A DNA stretch of 64,000 nt from a virus. Under the pieces are notes generated by a model that was given only the letters and a program-made list of their open reading frames with translations, did no database searches and was not told the DNA's origin. The position numbers and the translations under genes are program-made. The stretch spans positions 1 to 64,000 of IMG/VR virus record IMGVR_UViG_3300044712_000499. The stretch is one strand, 5' to 3'. Shown piece by piece: positions 9,438 through 18,519 of the stretch. Every line of letters begins with the position of its first letter. Position 1 is the first letter of the stretch.

Positions 9438-10883
9438 TCAGGGACTGACGAGGATACGGTCATCCTGAATTAAGATTGCCTGGTTAACCTTATTAAAGAT
9501 CACCATGAACTCGCTCAAGATATCACCACGTCTGTCATCCCAAAGGTCTGTTGCCTGTGAACCAAGTCCATTAGTAACAGATACGAGACGACTCCTGTCT
9601 TCTCCATTGTAATCCTTAAGACCAAGTGTTAAGTTTTTCAGCTTAACGGTCTCAAGTGACTCAAGGCTACCCCTTACGTTGACATCAACATCAGGAAGTA
9701 TGAAACCAAGGCTACGGAAACTGTCATCGAAAGCATCAGCACCGTAAGCAATAGGATCGCTAAGTACTGACAGTTCTTTAAATGATACGTTCACTCCGTT
9801 GTACTTAACAGCTTTGAATGTGCTGTCTATTGACCCCATGGTCTTCATGAAGTCTGTTCCACCTGAAAATTCCTTAATGAAATCAAGGTTCAGGTTTTCG
9901 ATCTGACGACCAAGTTCGCTACCGAAGAAGAAGGTTACGTTCCTGTCGAGTACGCCCTGTGACTGAAGAGCGGCTTTGATATCCTCGAAGCAAGGCTTGT
10001 CATAAGCAGCAGTGTAGTACTGAGGCATTGCACGGTCTACAAGGTGCTCAAGAACACCAACTGTACCTGTTACGTCAATAGCATCATTGTCCCTATTGAG
10101 CATGGTAAAGGTATTGGTAACACCTGAACCTATCCACATCTGGTCAGACATTGTTTTAGTATGTCTCATGTCGGCCTCTGCGGTATTCTTTGAGAAGATA
10201 CCTGTTCCGCCACCTTTGAGTTCTTCGTAGTACCTCTGGTTGCTCTGTGTTGAACCGCCCTGTGCCCACGGAGTCCTGATTGTTGAGCAGTGGAAAGTAC
10301 GTGAGTACCATCCGCTTGCTTTAGGAACACCAACAGATGTTTCGTTAGCTACAAGACCACCAGTAACCATCAGTTCAACGCCTGCGAGCAGAGGCTCAAC
10401 AACGGCTATGTTGCTCTTGTGAGGAGTAGCTGTATAGATAGCAGCAACACCTACACCATTAATACTAGTAACCTGGTAGTTCTCAGGTTTCACTGACTTA
10501 GTACCATCTTCTTCAAGATAGTAAGCAGGAATAACAACCATATCTCTTACTGCGAGATAAGCCTTATTGCTTGTGTCATACTCTGCTGCATCAAGGGTAA
10601 ATGTAATATCTACACCTTCACCGGCAATAGCGATACCGCCTATTCCAAGAGTAACTAGTTTATAAGGAGACCCTTCTTCATAGACAATCTTTGTCGGCCC
10701 CGCTATATTGACCGTTGCTCCCATGATGTGAGCAAATTCGGCGAGACCTACGCCTCCACCATAATACTTAACAAGCTCCTGCCATATCTGAGGCTTGAGC
10801 ATGTCATAAACGGATGACCATATCGCACCATAGCGTACTTGCTTGGCATTCGATAAGATCGGATTGTTTGTTATTGTTGACAT
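9438..10883 (-). CDS. Major capsid protein
   Basis: The 481-residue protein follows the scaffold gene and precedes the adaptors, which is the usual place of the capsid gene. Length is typical for HK97-fold capsid proteins of Bacteroidota podoviruses. It begins NNPILSNAKQVRYGAIWSSV, carries a long beta-rich middle, and ends with an alpha-beta region (LGFILPDVDVNVRGSLESLE) like a P-domain. Codon use looks optimised, with frequent repeats of the same codons, as expected for a highly expressed gene. Its own terminator follows at once. HK97 fold is inferred, not demonstrated. Confidence 0.8.
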   Translation of the reverse strand: MSTITNNPILSNAKQVRYGAIWSSVYDMLKPQIWQELVKYYGGGVGLAEFAHIMGATVNIAGPTKIVYEEGSPYKLVTLGIGGIAIAGEGVDITFTLDAAEYDTSNKAYLAVRDMVVIPAYYLEEDGTKSVKPENYQVTSINGVGVAAIYTATPHKSNIAVVEPLLAGVELMVTGGLVANETSVGVPKASGWYSRTFHCSTIRTPWAQGGSTQSNQRYYEELKGGGTGIFSKNTAEADMRHTKTMSDQMWIGSGVTNTFTMLNRDNDAIDVTGTVGVLEHLVDRAMPQYYTAAYDKPCFEDIKAALQSQGVLDRNVTFFFGSELGRQIENLNLDFIKEFSGGTDFMKTMGSIDSTFKAVKYNGVNVSFKELSVLSDPIAYGADAFDDSFRSLGFILPDVDVNVRGSLESLETVKLKNLTLGLKDYNGEDRSRLVSVTNGLGSQATDLWDDRRGDILSEFMVIFNKVNQAILIQDDRILVSP

Positions 10884-10914
10884 GACTTATTAAAATAAAT
10901 TTTTCGTTTAGTAA

Positions 10915-12048
10915 CTAAATTCGTGTTGCTCTGCCTTGCCCATTGAGAAACTTCATGAACTCAGTACCGTCGCTTGTTGGTTTATCACTGCCCGCTCCGT
11001 CCGAGGCTGTTGCCGTGTTCGGGAGGGTGGTGTTCTCCAACTTCTTGTCCAGTTCCGCTTTTACCTTCGACTCTGCATCCTTATACATCACTTCGTAAAT
11101 CTTATCTTTATACTCAGAAAAGAAGAAAGCATCTCTAAGGTCGTTTAATGTCTGTAGGTTCTCTGGCGTGGGTTCGTTCCCTGCTTTCAAAATAAAGGCA
11201 TCAAACATATCGGGTAACTTAGACTTGAACTCATCGGGTACTGTGTACTTAAGGTCTTCTTTCACTTTAAACTCATCGTACTTTAGGTAATCAGCCTTTA
11301 GCGGGGTCGCTTGCTCTGTTCTCTTTGCCAGTTCACTTGCGGCTTTAGCCTGTGCTTCTTCCTTTGTTTCGATCTTTGGTAGCTGTACCCCTCCAAGGAG
11401 TGCTTTTATGTTCTCTCGTGCCGTGGATGCTTTGATTTCTAATTTCGTCAGTGTCTTCTCGTCCCATTCTTTAGGGTCTACTGAGGCATCTGCGCCTATC
11501 TCATCAAGCAAAACAGACTTTATGGCATCTAGACTTCTTGTTGGCAGCTTCATTTTAATTTCGCTGGCAAGGATGTCAAGGTTATCCATCTTATCCAAGT
11601 CTGTCATGGCAAGGTTTGTAAGAACACTAACATCTGAGTTAGGGTACTTAGCTTTCAGTTCCTTTACTACCCATGCTTTTTGCATTATCGGGTCACTAAG
11701 GTACTTCTGTGCCTCGCTCTGTGAAAGATTCTCAAGGTCAAGTTTATATTGATCTACACTCTTTTTAAGGTTGTCGTAGTCTTTGTACTTTGTCTCGTAT
11801 TCCGAAACCTTTTTCGGTAACTCAAAAAGTGCTTTTACTTCTGACTCATCTTTGAATTGAGTGTTGAATCTCGTATTCATCGTGTTAAAGAACTCATCCG
11901 CTTTGGGCGGCTCTCCCGAAGGAGGTGTTGCCGGTGGTGTTCCTTCCGGTGAAGGTGTTAGTACTGCTACTGGTTCTGTCGGATTACCCGTCGGCTCTTG
12001 CGGAGGTTCACCTTCAAACTTCTGAAATGTATCAAATACGTCTGGCAT
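10915..12048 (-). CDS. Capsid scaffold protein
   Basis: The 377-residue protein has a proline-rich N-terminus (PPQEPTGNPTEPVAVLTPSP), a long highly charged helical centre (residues about 70-340) and a Ser/Gly/Asp-rich tail. This composition and the position immediately before the capsid gene are typical of scaffolds that direct procapsid assembly and then leave the head. The start is preceded by a TATCTTTG box and an AAAAACAAGAGAC leader. An exact copy of the CTTTAGCGGG repeat lies inside the gene at 11296-11305. Confidence 0.7.
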   Translation of the reverse strand: MPDVFDTFQKFEGEPPQEPTGNPTEPVAVLTPSPEGTPPATPPSGEPPKADEFFNTMNTRFNTQFKDESEVKALFELPKKVSEYETKYKDYDNLKKSVDQYKLDLENLSQSEAQKYLSDPIMQKAWVVKELKAKYPNSDVSVLTNLAMTDLDKMDNLDILASEIKMKLPTRSLDAIKSVLLDEIGADASVDPKEWDEKTLTKLEIKASTARENIKALLGGVQLPKIETKEEAQAKAASELAKRTEQATPLKADYLKYDEFKVKEDLKYTVPDEFKSKLPDMFDAFILKAGNEPTPENLQTLNDLRDAFFFSEYKDKIYEVMYKDAESKVKAELDKKLENTTLPNTATASDGAGSDKPTSDGTEFMKFLNGQGRATRI

Positions 12049-12071
12049 TGTCTCTTGTTTTTAATTATCCG

Positions 12072-12096
12072 CAAAGATACAACTATTTTACAAATG
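12072..12096 (-). promoter_or_regulatory. Promoter for scaffold and capsid genes
   Basis: On the minus strand the sequence reads CATTTGTAAAATAGTTG then TATCTTTG. The same CATTTGTAAAATA extension precedes the box at 12500, suggesting a shared late promoter type. Confidence 0.6.
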
Positions 12097-12129
12097 CTTA
12101 TTTCAGTAGTTGAGTGACTATAAACGTAG

Positions 12130-12270
12130 TCAGTTTTGAGTAAAGCAACTTCTATGGGGATATGTATTCCTCATTGCCTTTCTTGGCACTCTATTAGTTA
12201 GTTTAGCCCTATGGGTTGATAGGTGGAGTTATGAGTAGACTCTTGCGAGCATATCCCACTATGTCGAGAA
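12130..12270 (-). ncRNA. Structured RNA element, copy A
   Basis: The minus strand folds into three hairpins in the same order as the element at 60800-60945. They are a hairpin around ATAGTGGGATAT (about 12250-12264), CCTAT/ATAGG with a 6-base loop (12208-12223), and a nested stem from GAGT/ACTC (12138-12191) enclosing GCAA/TTGC and a short inner stem. In copy B the middle stem is CCATT/AATGG, so both strands changed together. The element lies between a small gene and the scaffold promoter. I do not recognise the RNA family. A leader or regulatory RNA for capsid genes is the simplest guess. Confidence 0.6.
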
Positions 12271-12479
12271 GTTGGCACTCGGCGCATAGATTTAGTAATC
12301 TCACTCCATACTACAAATAGTACTTCTTCTATTACACTCGATATAATCAGTGGGGAGAGAAGATAAGTTATAGAAAAACCCTGTCTCAAGTTGTGTGACA
12401 AAATACCACGAGGATGATACGAAACACAACCCTTAACAGGGCTATTTAATTTAAGTGTTTTACTTTCTGAATTACTCAT
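12198..12479 (-). CDS. Small protein of duplicated gene-RNA module, copy A
   Basis: The 93-residue reading is counted from MSNSESKTLKLN, because the upstream start lies in the promoter. It aligns with the 72-residue protein at 60598-60816: both have LN(A/S)P(L/V)KG near the N-terminus, a QG(V/F)S motif in the middle, and FVV..EI.KS near the end. A 1-base length difference just after that motif lets this copy read through the place where copy B stops, so its last 20 or so residues come from the structured RNA. They may not be functional. Function is unknown; the conserved DNA and protein argue it is a real gene. Confidence 0.55.
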   Translation of the reverse strand: MSNSESKTLKLNSPVKGCVSYHPRGILSHNLRQGFSITYLLSPLIISSVIEEVLFVVWSEITKSMRRVPTSRHSGICSQESTHNSTYQPIGLN

Positions 12480-12499
12480 CCTCGTAATTTTATCAATCA

Positions 12500-12525
12500 C
12501 AAAGATAAGCATTATTTTACAAATG
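12500..12525 (-). promoter_or_regulatory. Promoter for module A
   Basis: CATTTGTAAAATAATGCT precedes TATCTTTG on the minus strand. It resembles the scaffold promoter at 12072. Confidence 0.6.
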
Positions 12526-12530
12526 ATTAT

Positions 12531-12749
12531 TTACCAATGGGGAGTGATCTGGTGCATACGATATATCTTACCCGTCTCTATATCATAAGAAACCCTATAA
12601 ACACAACTAAGCTCTATCGTAGTATAGAGAGTAAGGTCTTTGGGTGGTTCTAGGAGTTTAACAAATGATGTAGATTTTTTCACTGCTCTCCTTAATGCGT
12701 TTCTTACATCTTTAGGAAGATCATCCACTTTACAGTAATCCATAGACAT
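12531..12749 (-). CDS. Small protein of unknown function
   Basis: The protein has 72 residues from MSMDYCKVDDLPKDVRNALRR. The earlier in-frame codon overlaps the TATCTTTG box, whereas a GAAAATAAGAGA leader ends just before this ATG. The N-terminal half is helical and charged; the C-terminal half is beta-rich with aromatic residues (CVYRVSYDIETGKIY). No motif is recognised. Confidence 0.5.
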   Translation of the reverse strand: MSMDYCKVDDLPKDVRNALRRAVKKSTSFVKLLEPPKDLTLYTTIELSCVYRVSYDIETGKIYRMHQITPHW

Positions 12750-12764
12750 ATCTCTTATTTTCCC

Positions 12765-12772
12765 CAAAGATA
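12765..12772 (-). promoter_or_regulatory. Promoter -7 box for the 72-residue gene
   Basis: TATCTTTG on the minus strand lies 16 bases before the chosen start. Confidence 0.5.
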
Positions 12773-12777
12773 AAACC

Positions 12778-13128
12778 TTATTTTGAATTATCCAAATCTT
12801 TAGCGGGTTTTGTTACTCCATACCGATACCTCTTTCCGCATTTTATACAAACAACAGTTCTACTTCCACTCCTTGTTTGGACTAATTCGCCGCCACAATC
12901 ACATCTATCAGCTTTTAATCTCTCTAGAATCTGCTTATCAAGTTTTTCATTTTTTATTTTCCGAATCTTTAACCTGTACTCTTTTTCAATATCTGTTTCA
13001 GGTAATAATATTTTTTGTAGCCTTTTATAATCTCTACTTATCCACGGTTCCTCATAATGGAGTCCATCACCTATCATCTCTCCAAGTCGACAGAATTGTC
13101 TCCACATAAATTCATTGTCTTTTTCCAT
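12778..13128 (-). CDS. Zinc-ribbon protein of unknown function
   Basis: The protein has 116 residues from MEKDNEFMWRQF. The start is set by an AAAAACAAGG leader immediately before this ATG and by the TACCTTTG box at 13162, which overlaps the upstream alternative start. The helical, charged N-terminal part ends in a C-terminal zinc ribbon with two Cys pairs (CDCGG and CIKCGKRY). Such ribbons bind nucleic acid or other proteins. A CTTTAGCGGG repeat copy (12798-12807) lies inside the last codons and encodes part of KPAKD. Confidence 0.5.
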   Translation of the reverse strand: MEKDNEFMWRQFCRLGEMIGDGLHYEEPWISRDYKRLQKILLPETDIEKEYRLKIRKIKNEKLDKQILERLKADRCDCGGELVQTRSGSRTVVCIKCGKRYRYGVTKPAKDLDNSK

Positions 13129-13161
13129 CCTTGTTTTTACTATTAGAAACGCATCAATAAA

Positions 13162-13169
13162 CAAAGGTA
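13162..13169 (-). promoter_or_regulatory. Promoter -7 box (TACCTTTG) for the zinc-ribbon gene
   Basis: TACCTTTG on the minus strand lies 33 bases before the start at 13128. Confidence 0.45.
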
Positions 13170-13209
13170 ATAGGATAAACCAACAAATCCAAATAAATCA
13201 TCAATTATT

Positions 13210-13458
13210 TTACATCAATGGCTGATTTGGCATAGGATTACCTTGGGGCATACTTCCGTTCATTGGCGGAGAGATAGTGCCTCCTGCGTCCACGGCAGAG
13301 TTAATTTCAGGCATTGGCGGGGTTAGTTCCTGCATACTCTGAAACCCATTTAAAGAAGATATAGCTCTAGTGTATTCCTTTAGGGCGTTTTCAATGCCAA
13401 CCCTTGCTATGACGTTCTCAAATATTTTGAGTTTGTCTTCTGAATTAAGATTTGCCAT
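13210..13458 (-). CDS. Small protein after the portal gene
   Basis: The 82-residue protein has a helical N-terminal half (SEDKLKIFENVIARVGIENALKEY) and a Pro/Gly/Met/Asn-rich C-terminal half. It starts one base after the portal stop codon, so it is probably translated with it. The composition suits a small assembly factor or an internal head protein. The role is unknown. Confidence 0.55.
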   Translation of the reverse strand: MANLNSEDKLKIFENVIARVGIENALKEYTRAISSLNGFQSMQELTPPMPEINSAVDAGGTISPPMNGSMPQGNPMPNQPLM

Positions 13459-13459
13459 A

Positions 13460-15847
13460 TTATCTCCTTATTGAAGTGTTAATTCCCCGCTCTGCATTGG
13501 CACTCTCCATGAGTTGTGTGTACACATCCCTTGTCATCTCAAGATTGGTCTGACTTTCTGTTATCTTGCCTCTTATCAGTTCTTCGCCAACACTAATCTG
13601 CCCTTTCTGTTGTTCAAGCTGCATGGCGTTCTGATGTTTCAACTGTTCGGCTTGCATCTGTCCCTGTATCTGAGCTTGACTCTGTGCCATATCTGCCTGT
13701 TCCTTCTCCTCTTTGTTCTTCTTAATCCTGTACCTTAGTTGTCTCGTGAGATCAAGAATGTCGTCTCCCATCTCAAGTCTCTCGGTAAAGTATATAGCAT
13801 CACTTGTGTAGAGTCCCGTATTTCCATCTCTGGTGTCTTGTAGAGCAGCCTCAATCCATTTGTAGAACATCAGCTTTCTCTTTTCGTCAGGTTTAGGTTT
13901 AAGGAATAGTCCGTACTCTACGGCGTTTTTCTCCATCTCGACCATAGCCTGTATATCCATGGGACTGACAACCCCGCTATAGCTATCCCTTATCTCCTGA
14001 GAGTTTCTTAGTCCTATCTGTATTCTCCTCATCATACTCTCTCCTGCGCTCTGTTTTACTTCAAGAGAAGCATCTAAGATAGGCTTTAGGGCGTTCATAG
14101 TACTCTGCATAGCCTGTTTGGTATTCTCAGCAGGTACGTTAGCCTCTGGCGTGATTCCAAGGCTCATCAGATTTACACCAACGAATAGTTCAATCTTCCT
14201 GAAGGCAAACTCCATGGCTCTGACCGATTCTTCAACCCTCGTCCCAAGTCCACCATCTATCGGGGTGATAGGTGTGGCTGCACCGCCACCATACATACCA
14301 CCTACTCCTGCTGCGTTGATATACTGATAAGGGAGTACTCCTGTCTGCCTCCACATGCGTATAGCCTCTGCTGCGGGTAGTGTGTCCCCGCCATAGTTCA
14401 AATTATTAAGCATTGCCAAGTTAACAGCATATCCTCTTTCTACCATCATTGCTAATGAGTTCTGAAAGCGTAGATAGAGTTGCGTTATCTCATCAAGTAT
14501 AGGAATAAGGTTTTCTATTATAGGTGGTTGTAGTAATTGCTCTACGTGGAATGGTAACTTTGGTTCGGTTAGGCTCTTGCGGTCTGCCATCCTTATCTTG
14601 CCATAATCAAAGACGTAATCGGTGTCAACAACCCAATAACACTCCCTCGGTACTTTCATCCCGATAGTCTTGACATCCTGCTTTGCACCTAGTCTCTTAG
14701 ACTCTTCGGATATTGGTCTTACCTCGCCATCGTACCCCAAGTCAATAACCAAATCCCTTCCATGCCTGTTACGATAGTAAAGTCTTTTCTCTATGTCGAA
14801 GTCCATCCATGCTGCCTCAAAGACAGGGACTTTAAAACCATTGATAGATTTGTAGGTGTTCGTTGCGGGGTCTAGCTGACTAAACTTTGTGTCCCACTGA
14901 GTACTTGGGTTGCCCCACTTAGCGTAGTTCTTGTAAGCAAGTGCTTTTAAATCTTCCTCTGAACACTCAGGTAACTTATTTCTCAGACTTGAGATAGTCC
15001 AATAAGTGAGATAGCCCGCATAGTCCGCATCGTGATAGTCAAACTCGTTAGAGTATTGAATGACTAGATAGGCAGGGTCTAGGTATTTAACCTTCCACTT
15101 CTTCTCACTAGCATCGTAGTAGTCCTTGACCGCCGCATAGCCTAAAGTTATAAGGTCATCAATTATCTTCTTACGTACTACATTATCCCATCTGCTTATC
15201 TCAAAAGAATGTCTTATTAGCTTCTGCATGGTTGATGCCACTGCTAACTTAAACCCATCCTCTGCTTCAAACATATCGAACTCTTCCTGAGTCCTCGGAT
15301 ATATCATCTGTTCATCTACGGGTATCCCTGCCTTCTTCTTAAACTCTACCTGCCAGTCTGAGAACTTAGCCTCTACCATCTTACGGTACTTCTCATCTTC
15401 TGCTAGTCCTTTAGAGTCTGAGTCTATGGTATTGACGTAGTTGTCAAAGTCCATCTTATCAAACATACCATGCAAGGAGTTCATTATGGCTGGCGCAGGG
15501 GAAAGGTTCTTAAAGTTGACGTTGCTCCATCCTTGGCGTTTGTGTACTCTTGATAGAGGTAAGTCGTCCCAATTCTCTACCGAGGCGGGAGTAGTACTTG
15601 AGTCTGTGTTGTTATCTTGAACTAAGAAAGACTTGTAGGCTTCCGGTGATTGTTCACCCCTAGAGTATAACCTATTGTTATTAAATCTATTTACATCATT
15701 GAACCCCCAAGAGGTCTGATTAGAGCAATACAATGAATATATTCCAAGTGCATTTCCTTTATAATATTCAGGTGTTTCTTTTTTCTTTGGGTCTATATCA
15801 CGACTAGGGAACTCTTGCCCTTTTAAGTGATCGAGAACTGGAATCAT
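13460..15847 (-). CDS. Portal protein
   Basis: The 795-residue protein lies directly after the terminase gene. Its N-terminal region contains NNRLYSRGEQSPEAYKSFL, a pattern I associate with portals of crAss-like and other Bacteroidota phages. The middle (residues 230-430) has portal-like alpha-beta segments, and the C-terminal 130 residues are Gln-rich and coiled coil (QSQAQIQGQMQAEQLKHQN), as in portal barrel or crown regions. It forms the DNA entry ring at one capsid vertex. A TATCTTTG box lies 17 bases before the start. Confidence 0.75.
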   Translation of the reverse strand: MIPVLDHLKGQEFPSRDIDPKKKETPEYYKGNALGIYSLYCSNQTSWGFNDVNRFNNNRLYSRGEQSPEAYKSFLVQDNNTDSSTTPASVENWDDLPLSRVHKRQGWSNVNFKNLSPAPAIMNSLHGMFDKMDFDNYVNTIDSDSKGLAEDEKYRKMVEAKFSDWQVEFKKKAGIPVDEQMIYPRTQEEFDMFEAEDGFKLAVASTMQKLIRHSFEISRWDNVVRKKIIDDLITLGYAAVKDYYDASEKKWKVKYLDPAYLVIQYSNEFDYHDADYAGYLTYWTISSLRNKLPECSEEDLKALAYKNYAKWGNPSTQWDTKFSQLDPATNTYKSINGFKVPVFEAAWMDFDIEKRLYYRNRHGRDLVIDLGYDGEVRPISEESKRLGAKQDVKTIGMKVPRECYWVVDTDYVFDYGKIRMADRKSLTEPKLPFHVEQLLQPPIIENLIPILDEITQLYLRFQNSLAMMVERGYAVNLAMLNNLNYGGDTLPAAEAIRMWRQTGVLPYQYINAAGVGGMYGGGAATPITPIDGGLGTRVEESVRAMEFAFRKIELFVGVNLMSLGITPEANVPAENTKQAMQSTMNALKPILDASLEVKQSAGESMMRRIQIGLRNSQEIRDSYSGVVSPMDIQAMVEMEKNAVEYGLFLKPKPDEKRKLMFYKWIEAALQDTRDGNTGLYTSDAIYFTERLEMGDDILDLTRQLRYRIKKNKEEKEQADMAQSQAQIQGQMQAEQLKHQNAMQLEQQKGQISVGEELIRGKITESQTNLEMTRDVYTQLMESANAERGINTSIRR

Positions 15848-15863
15848 TGGCTATAATTTTCCA

Positions 15864-15871
15864 CAAAGATA
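15864..15871 (-). promoter_or_regulatory. Promoter -7 box for the portal gene
   Basis: TATCTTTG on the minus strand lies 17 bases upstream of the portal ATG, overlapping the end region of the terminase gene. Confidence 0.5.
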
Positions 15872-15879
15872 CTCACTTT

Positions 15880-18402
15880 CTAGATATACCTCTTTCTGAA
15901 CATACCGATAGAACTTATGTCTAGACTAGGTTGCTTATTCCCCCCTGATATTATTTCTCTATGGCGGGACTGACTACCAAACTTAGCCATACAGAAAGCA
16001 GCAGCAAGGTCAAGGTGTGTCATGGACTCTGGGCCTCGTATAGCCTTAATCTCATTTAGCAGTTTGTCATGGCACTCTGCGTGACCTCTGAACTCTATAT
16101 GGTCTTTGATTAAACCGAAAGCATCAGACCAAGTATCTGTTGATGTATATCTTCCTGGCATTGGGTTAGGCTTGCCTGTCAAAGTATTAATATCATAGAG
16201 CATATAACCCCACATACCATGTTCTATAAGATAAGTAACAACTCTCTCCACGTTGTACTCAGGATAGCACATCGCCCCAAAGTACTGTAACGTCATTATC
16301 GCATCATCAAAATATTCTTCTTGTGATGCTGGTCTTGCCCTATATACGCATACCACTCTATCACTCTGCCAGTCTAATCTATTTTTACCGCCGTCAATGG
16401 TCTTATCATATTCCCAATAGACACAGATACCGCCATCGGATTGACGAGAGTTGCTTGCACTACCAGTGAGTCTACCAATATCCTTAACATCCGCTTTCTT
16501 AATTGATCTGAAAGGGTCAAGACCACAAGTGAATTTATCTCCTCTTACTGGTTTCCATGCAGGTAGCCATTGCATTTTTATAGGATCAAAGTAATCACAT
16601 CTTATCCTTTGGTTGGTTAGCTCTGGCGGGAGTATCATAGATAGTTCCCATTTGCCTTCTACTGAGTCCGCCCAAAGAACTCTACTCTGATTGTCGTTAG
16701 GATTCTCTCTATAAAGATTCCCTGTTCTATAGGGTTGCTTGTGAATCGTTCTATCCCTATTTATCTCAGCGAGTCTCTTATCTATTATCTCAAGATTGAA
16801 TCCTGCGTTACCGGCAGAGCCCAACCAACAGTCCGCCCATTTCATAGGAAATTTTCTTCTTCTTGATCTGTAAGCCTCAAGTGCCTCCGGTGTTCCTTTA
16901 GATAGTAATGAGTCTAATTGAGATTGAAGTGTTTCTCTTGCTCCTTTGCCTGTCAGTGCAAACTTAGCCCTTGGACTATGCGCCATCTGTCTCTCTGTCG
17001 GGTCTTCAATGACAGACTTTCCCCACTTGTCAATATAACCTTCAAGTTTCTTATAGGAAGGAATGAATATCCTTGCAAGTCCCGAATAGGTCTGTCCAAC
17101 TACGGGCATCCTCTCATAGAAACAAGATAACTGAGCAAGTTTATAGTATTCTAATCCTGCACCATCCATCTCCTCTACTGTGGACGGGTGAAGTGAGTAG
17201 CCAATAATATTAGTACCACCACCCCTCGACATAGCCATCTTGTTGACACTCCATCTTTCAAAGATAGATGCACGGGAATCTTTGCCTTCCTCGTCCATAA
17301 GGCTGAAGTGGAGCGTGTCTCCGTCGTTTTTGCCTACACCCGCACTTCCCGTAAAATCAATAGTACTCCCAAGTCCTTCAATATTCCACACGTTAGGCGG
17401 TTCAATCAACTTGAGAGATGATGGTCTTTTGCTACCCATCCATATAGGCTTAAGAAACATAGGATACTTATTCCATGCAGGAATTAACTTCTTGTAGTAG
17501 TGTTTCTCGGCATTATCCCCCTCCATTGATATGATAGTACCATAGGCGGCTTGCATAGTACTTGTGCCTTTCCATACCTTATGACAACCTCTCTGCGTTT
17601 CCCCTGCCCTCCTGAACTTAGGTGTCATCTCACCAAAAAAAGTTCTACTGCCTACATCAACCATGCGATATGTACCGTCCTCGCTCTTTATCGCTTTCCC
17701 CGTTTCTGGATGTAGTTCTTGAAAGGTCTCTGTTGTCTCCTCAAGATACTTTGAGAATATAGAGTTCTTTCTATCCTCCTCCCTAAAGTCAGGATAAACT
17801 TCTGATTCTTTGATATACCAAAAGGCAAGATAGTCAAAGTAATCTCCTGATAGATACACGAGTTCTCCGTCATTGAACATCCAAAAGCCATTAAGCCTCC
17901 ACCACCAAATATGTTTTATCCATTGTATCTCGTCCCTATACTTATCTGACTCTTGTTCTAGTATCTCCCAGTACTTCTGATAGATACGATACCCTTGCAC
18001 AACTTCTTGGCGATTACGTACTTCTATTTCATAAAGAGATAGATACGCTCTCTCTTCTAATTTCTTAAGTGTTATAGGTACTTCTGGTCGTCTCCAAAAC
18101 TGATCGTCTTTAGGTAATCCATAGTTTGTTATTAACTCTTCCTTTGGGGGTTGTGGTGTAGAAATAAAAATCGGGATTAAATCTTCATCGTCTAGGTTCA
18201 CTCCAACATAATAGGGTGTATTCTTTGGTGGGGCATCACCTAAAAACTTAAGCTGACCAATGTCATAATCTCCGTAAGGATTAAAGTCTGCCGGTAGGTT
18301 TCCACTCTCCCTATAGTATTTAACTATCTGTTCAGGACGTATGCCTAGTTCTACTCGGTCAATTAAATCAGTATCTAACTCTTCTTTTTTCTTTCTCGCC
18401 AT
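15880..18402 (-). CDS. Terminase large subunit
   Basis: The 840-residue protein begins at MARKKKEELD. An in-frame codon seven residues earlier lies within the promoter, and an AAACAAGAGA leader ends just before this ATG. It carries a probable ATPase core (GCHKVWKGT as a degenerate P-loop region, FSLMDEEGKDS as Walker B) and a C-terminal nuclease-like region (FTCGLDPFRS, GGICVYWEYDKT). Terminases cut and pump phage DNA into the procapsid through the portal. The N-terminal 200 residues are longer than in classic terminases, as in other large Bacteroidota phages. No small-subunit gene is recognised nearby. Confidence 0.8.
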   Translation of the reverse strand: MARKKKEELDTDLIDRVELGIRPEQIVKYYRESGNLPADFNPYGDYDIGQLKFLGDAPPKNTPYYVGVNLDDEDLIPIFISTPQPPKEELITNYGLPKDDQFWRRPEVPITLKKLEERAYLSLYEIEVRNRQEVVQGYRIYQKYWEILEQESDKYRDEIQWIKHIWWWRLNGFWMFNDGELVYLSGDYFDYLAFWYIKESEVYPDFREEDRKNSIFSKYLEETTETFQELHPETGKAIKSEDGTYRMVDVGSRTFFGEMTPKFRRAGETQRGCHKVWKGTSTMQAAYGTIISMEGDNAEKHYYKKLIPAWNKYPMFLKPIWMGSKRPSSLKLIEPPNVWNIEGLGSTIDFTGSAGVGKNDGDTLHFSLMDEEGKDSRASIFERWSVNKMAMSRGGGTNIIGYSLHPSTVEEMDGAGLEYYKLAQLSCFYERMPVVGQTYSGLARIFIPSYKKLEGYIDKWGKSVIEDPTERQMAHSPRAKFALTGKGARETLQSQLDSLLSKGTPEALEAYRSRRRKFPMKWADCWLGSAGNAGFNLEIIDKRLAEINRDRTIHKQPYRTGNLYRENPNDNQSRVLWADSVEGKWELSMILPPELTNQRIRCDYFDPIKMQWLPAWKPVRGDKFTCGLDPFRSIKKADVKDIGRLTGSASNSRQSDGGICVYWEYDKTIDGGKNRLDWQSDRVVCVYRARPASQEEYFDDAIMTLQYFGAMCYPEYNVERVVTYLIEHGMWGYMLYDINTLTGKPNPMPGRYTSTDTWSDAFGLIKDHIEFRGHAECHDKLLNEIKAIRGPESMTHLDLAAAFCMAKFGSQSRHREIISGGNKQPSLDISSIGMFRKRYI

Positions 18403-18420
18403 CCATCTCTTGTTTGAATG

Positions 18421-18428
18421 CAAAGATA
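18421..18428 (-). promoter_or_regulatory. Promoter -7 box for the terminase gene
   Basis: TATCTTTG on the minus strand is followed by an AAACAAGAGA leader and the terminase ATG at 18402. A CTTTGGTGGG variant of the dispersed repeat lies immediately upstream at 18433-18442. Confidence 0.65.
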
Positions 18429-18519
18429 CTAACTTTGGTGGGACTCATTAAATAGTCTTAGATAGTAGTAGTATTACTATCATTATTAGGATATTCTTAA
18501 TGCTTTAGCGGGGTCGGAA

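Noticed and set aside
12198-12260. The last 20 or so residues of the copy A protein.
   Set aside because: They exist only because of a one-base difference that opens the frame into the structured RNA. The aligned copy B stops before this, so I do not treat them as a conserved domain.
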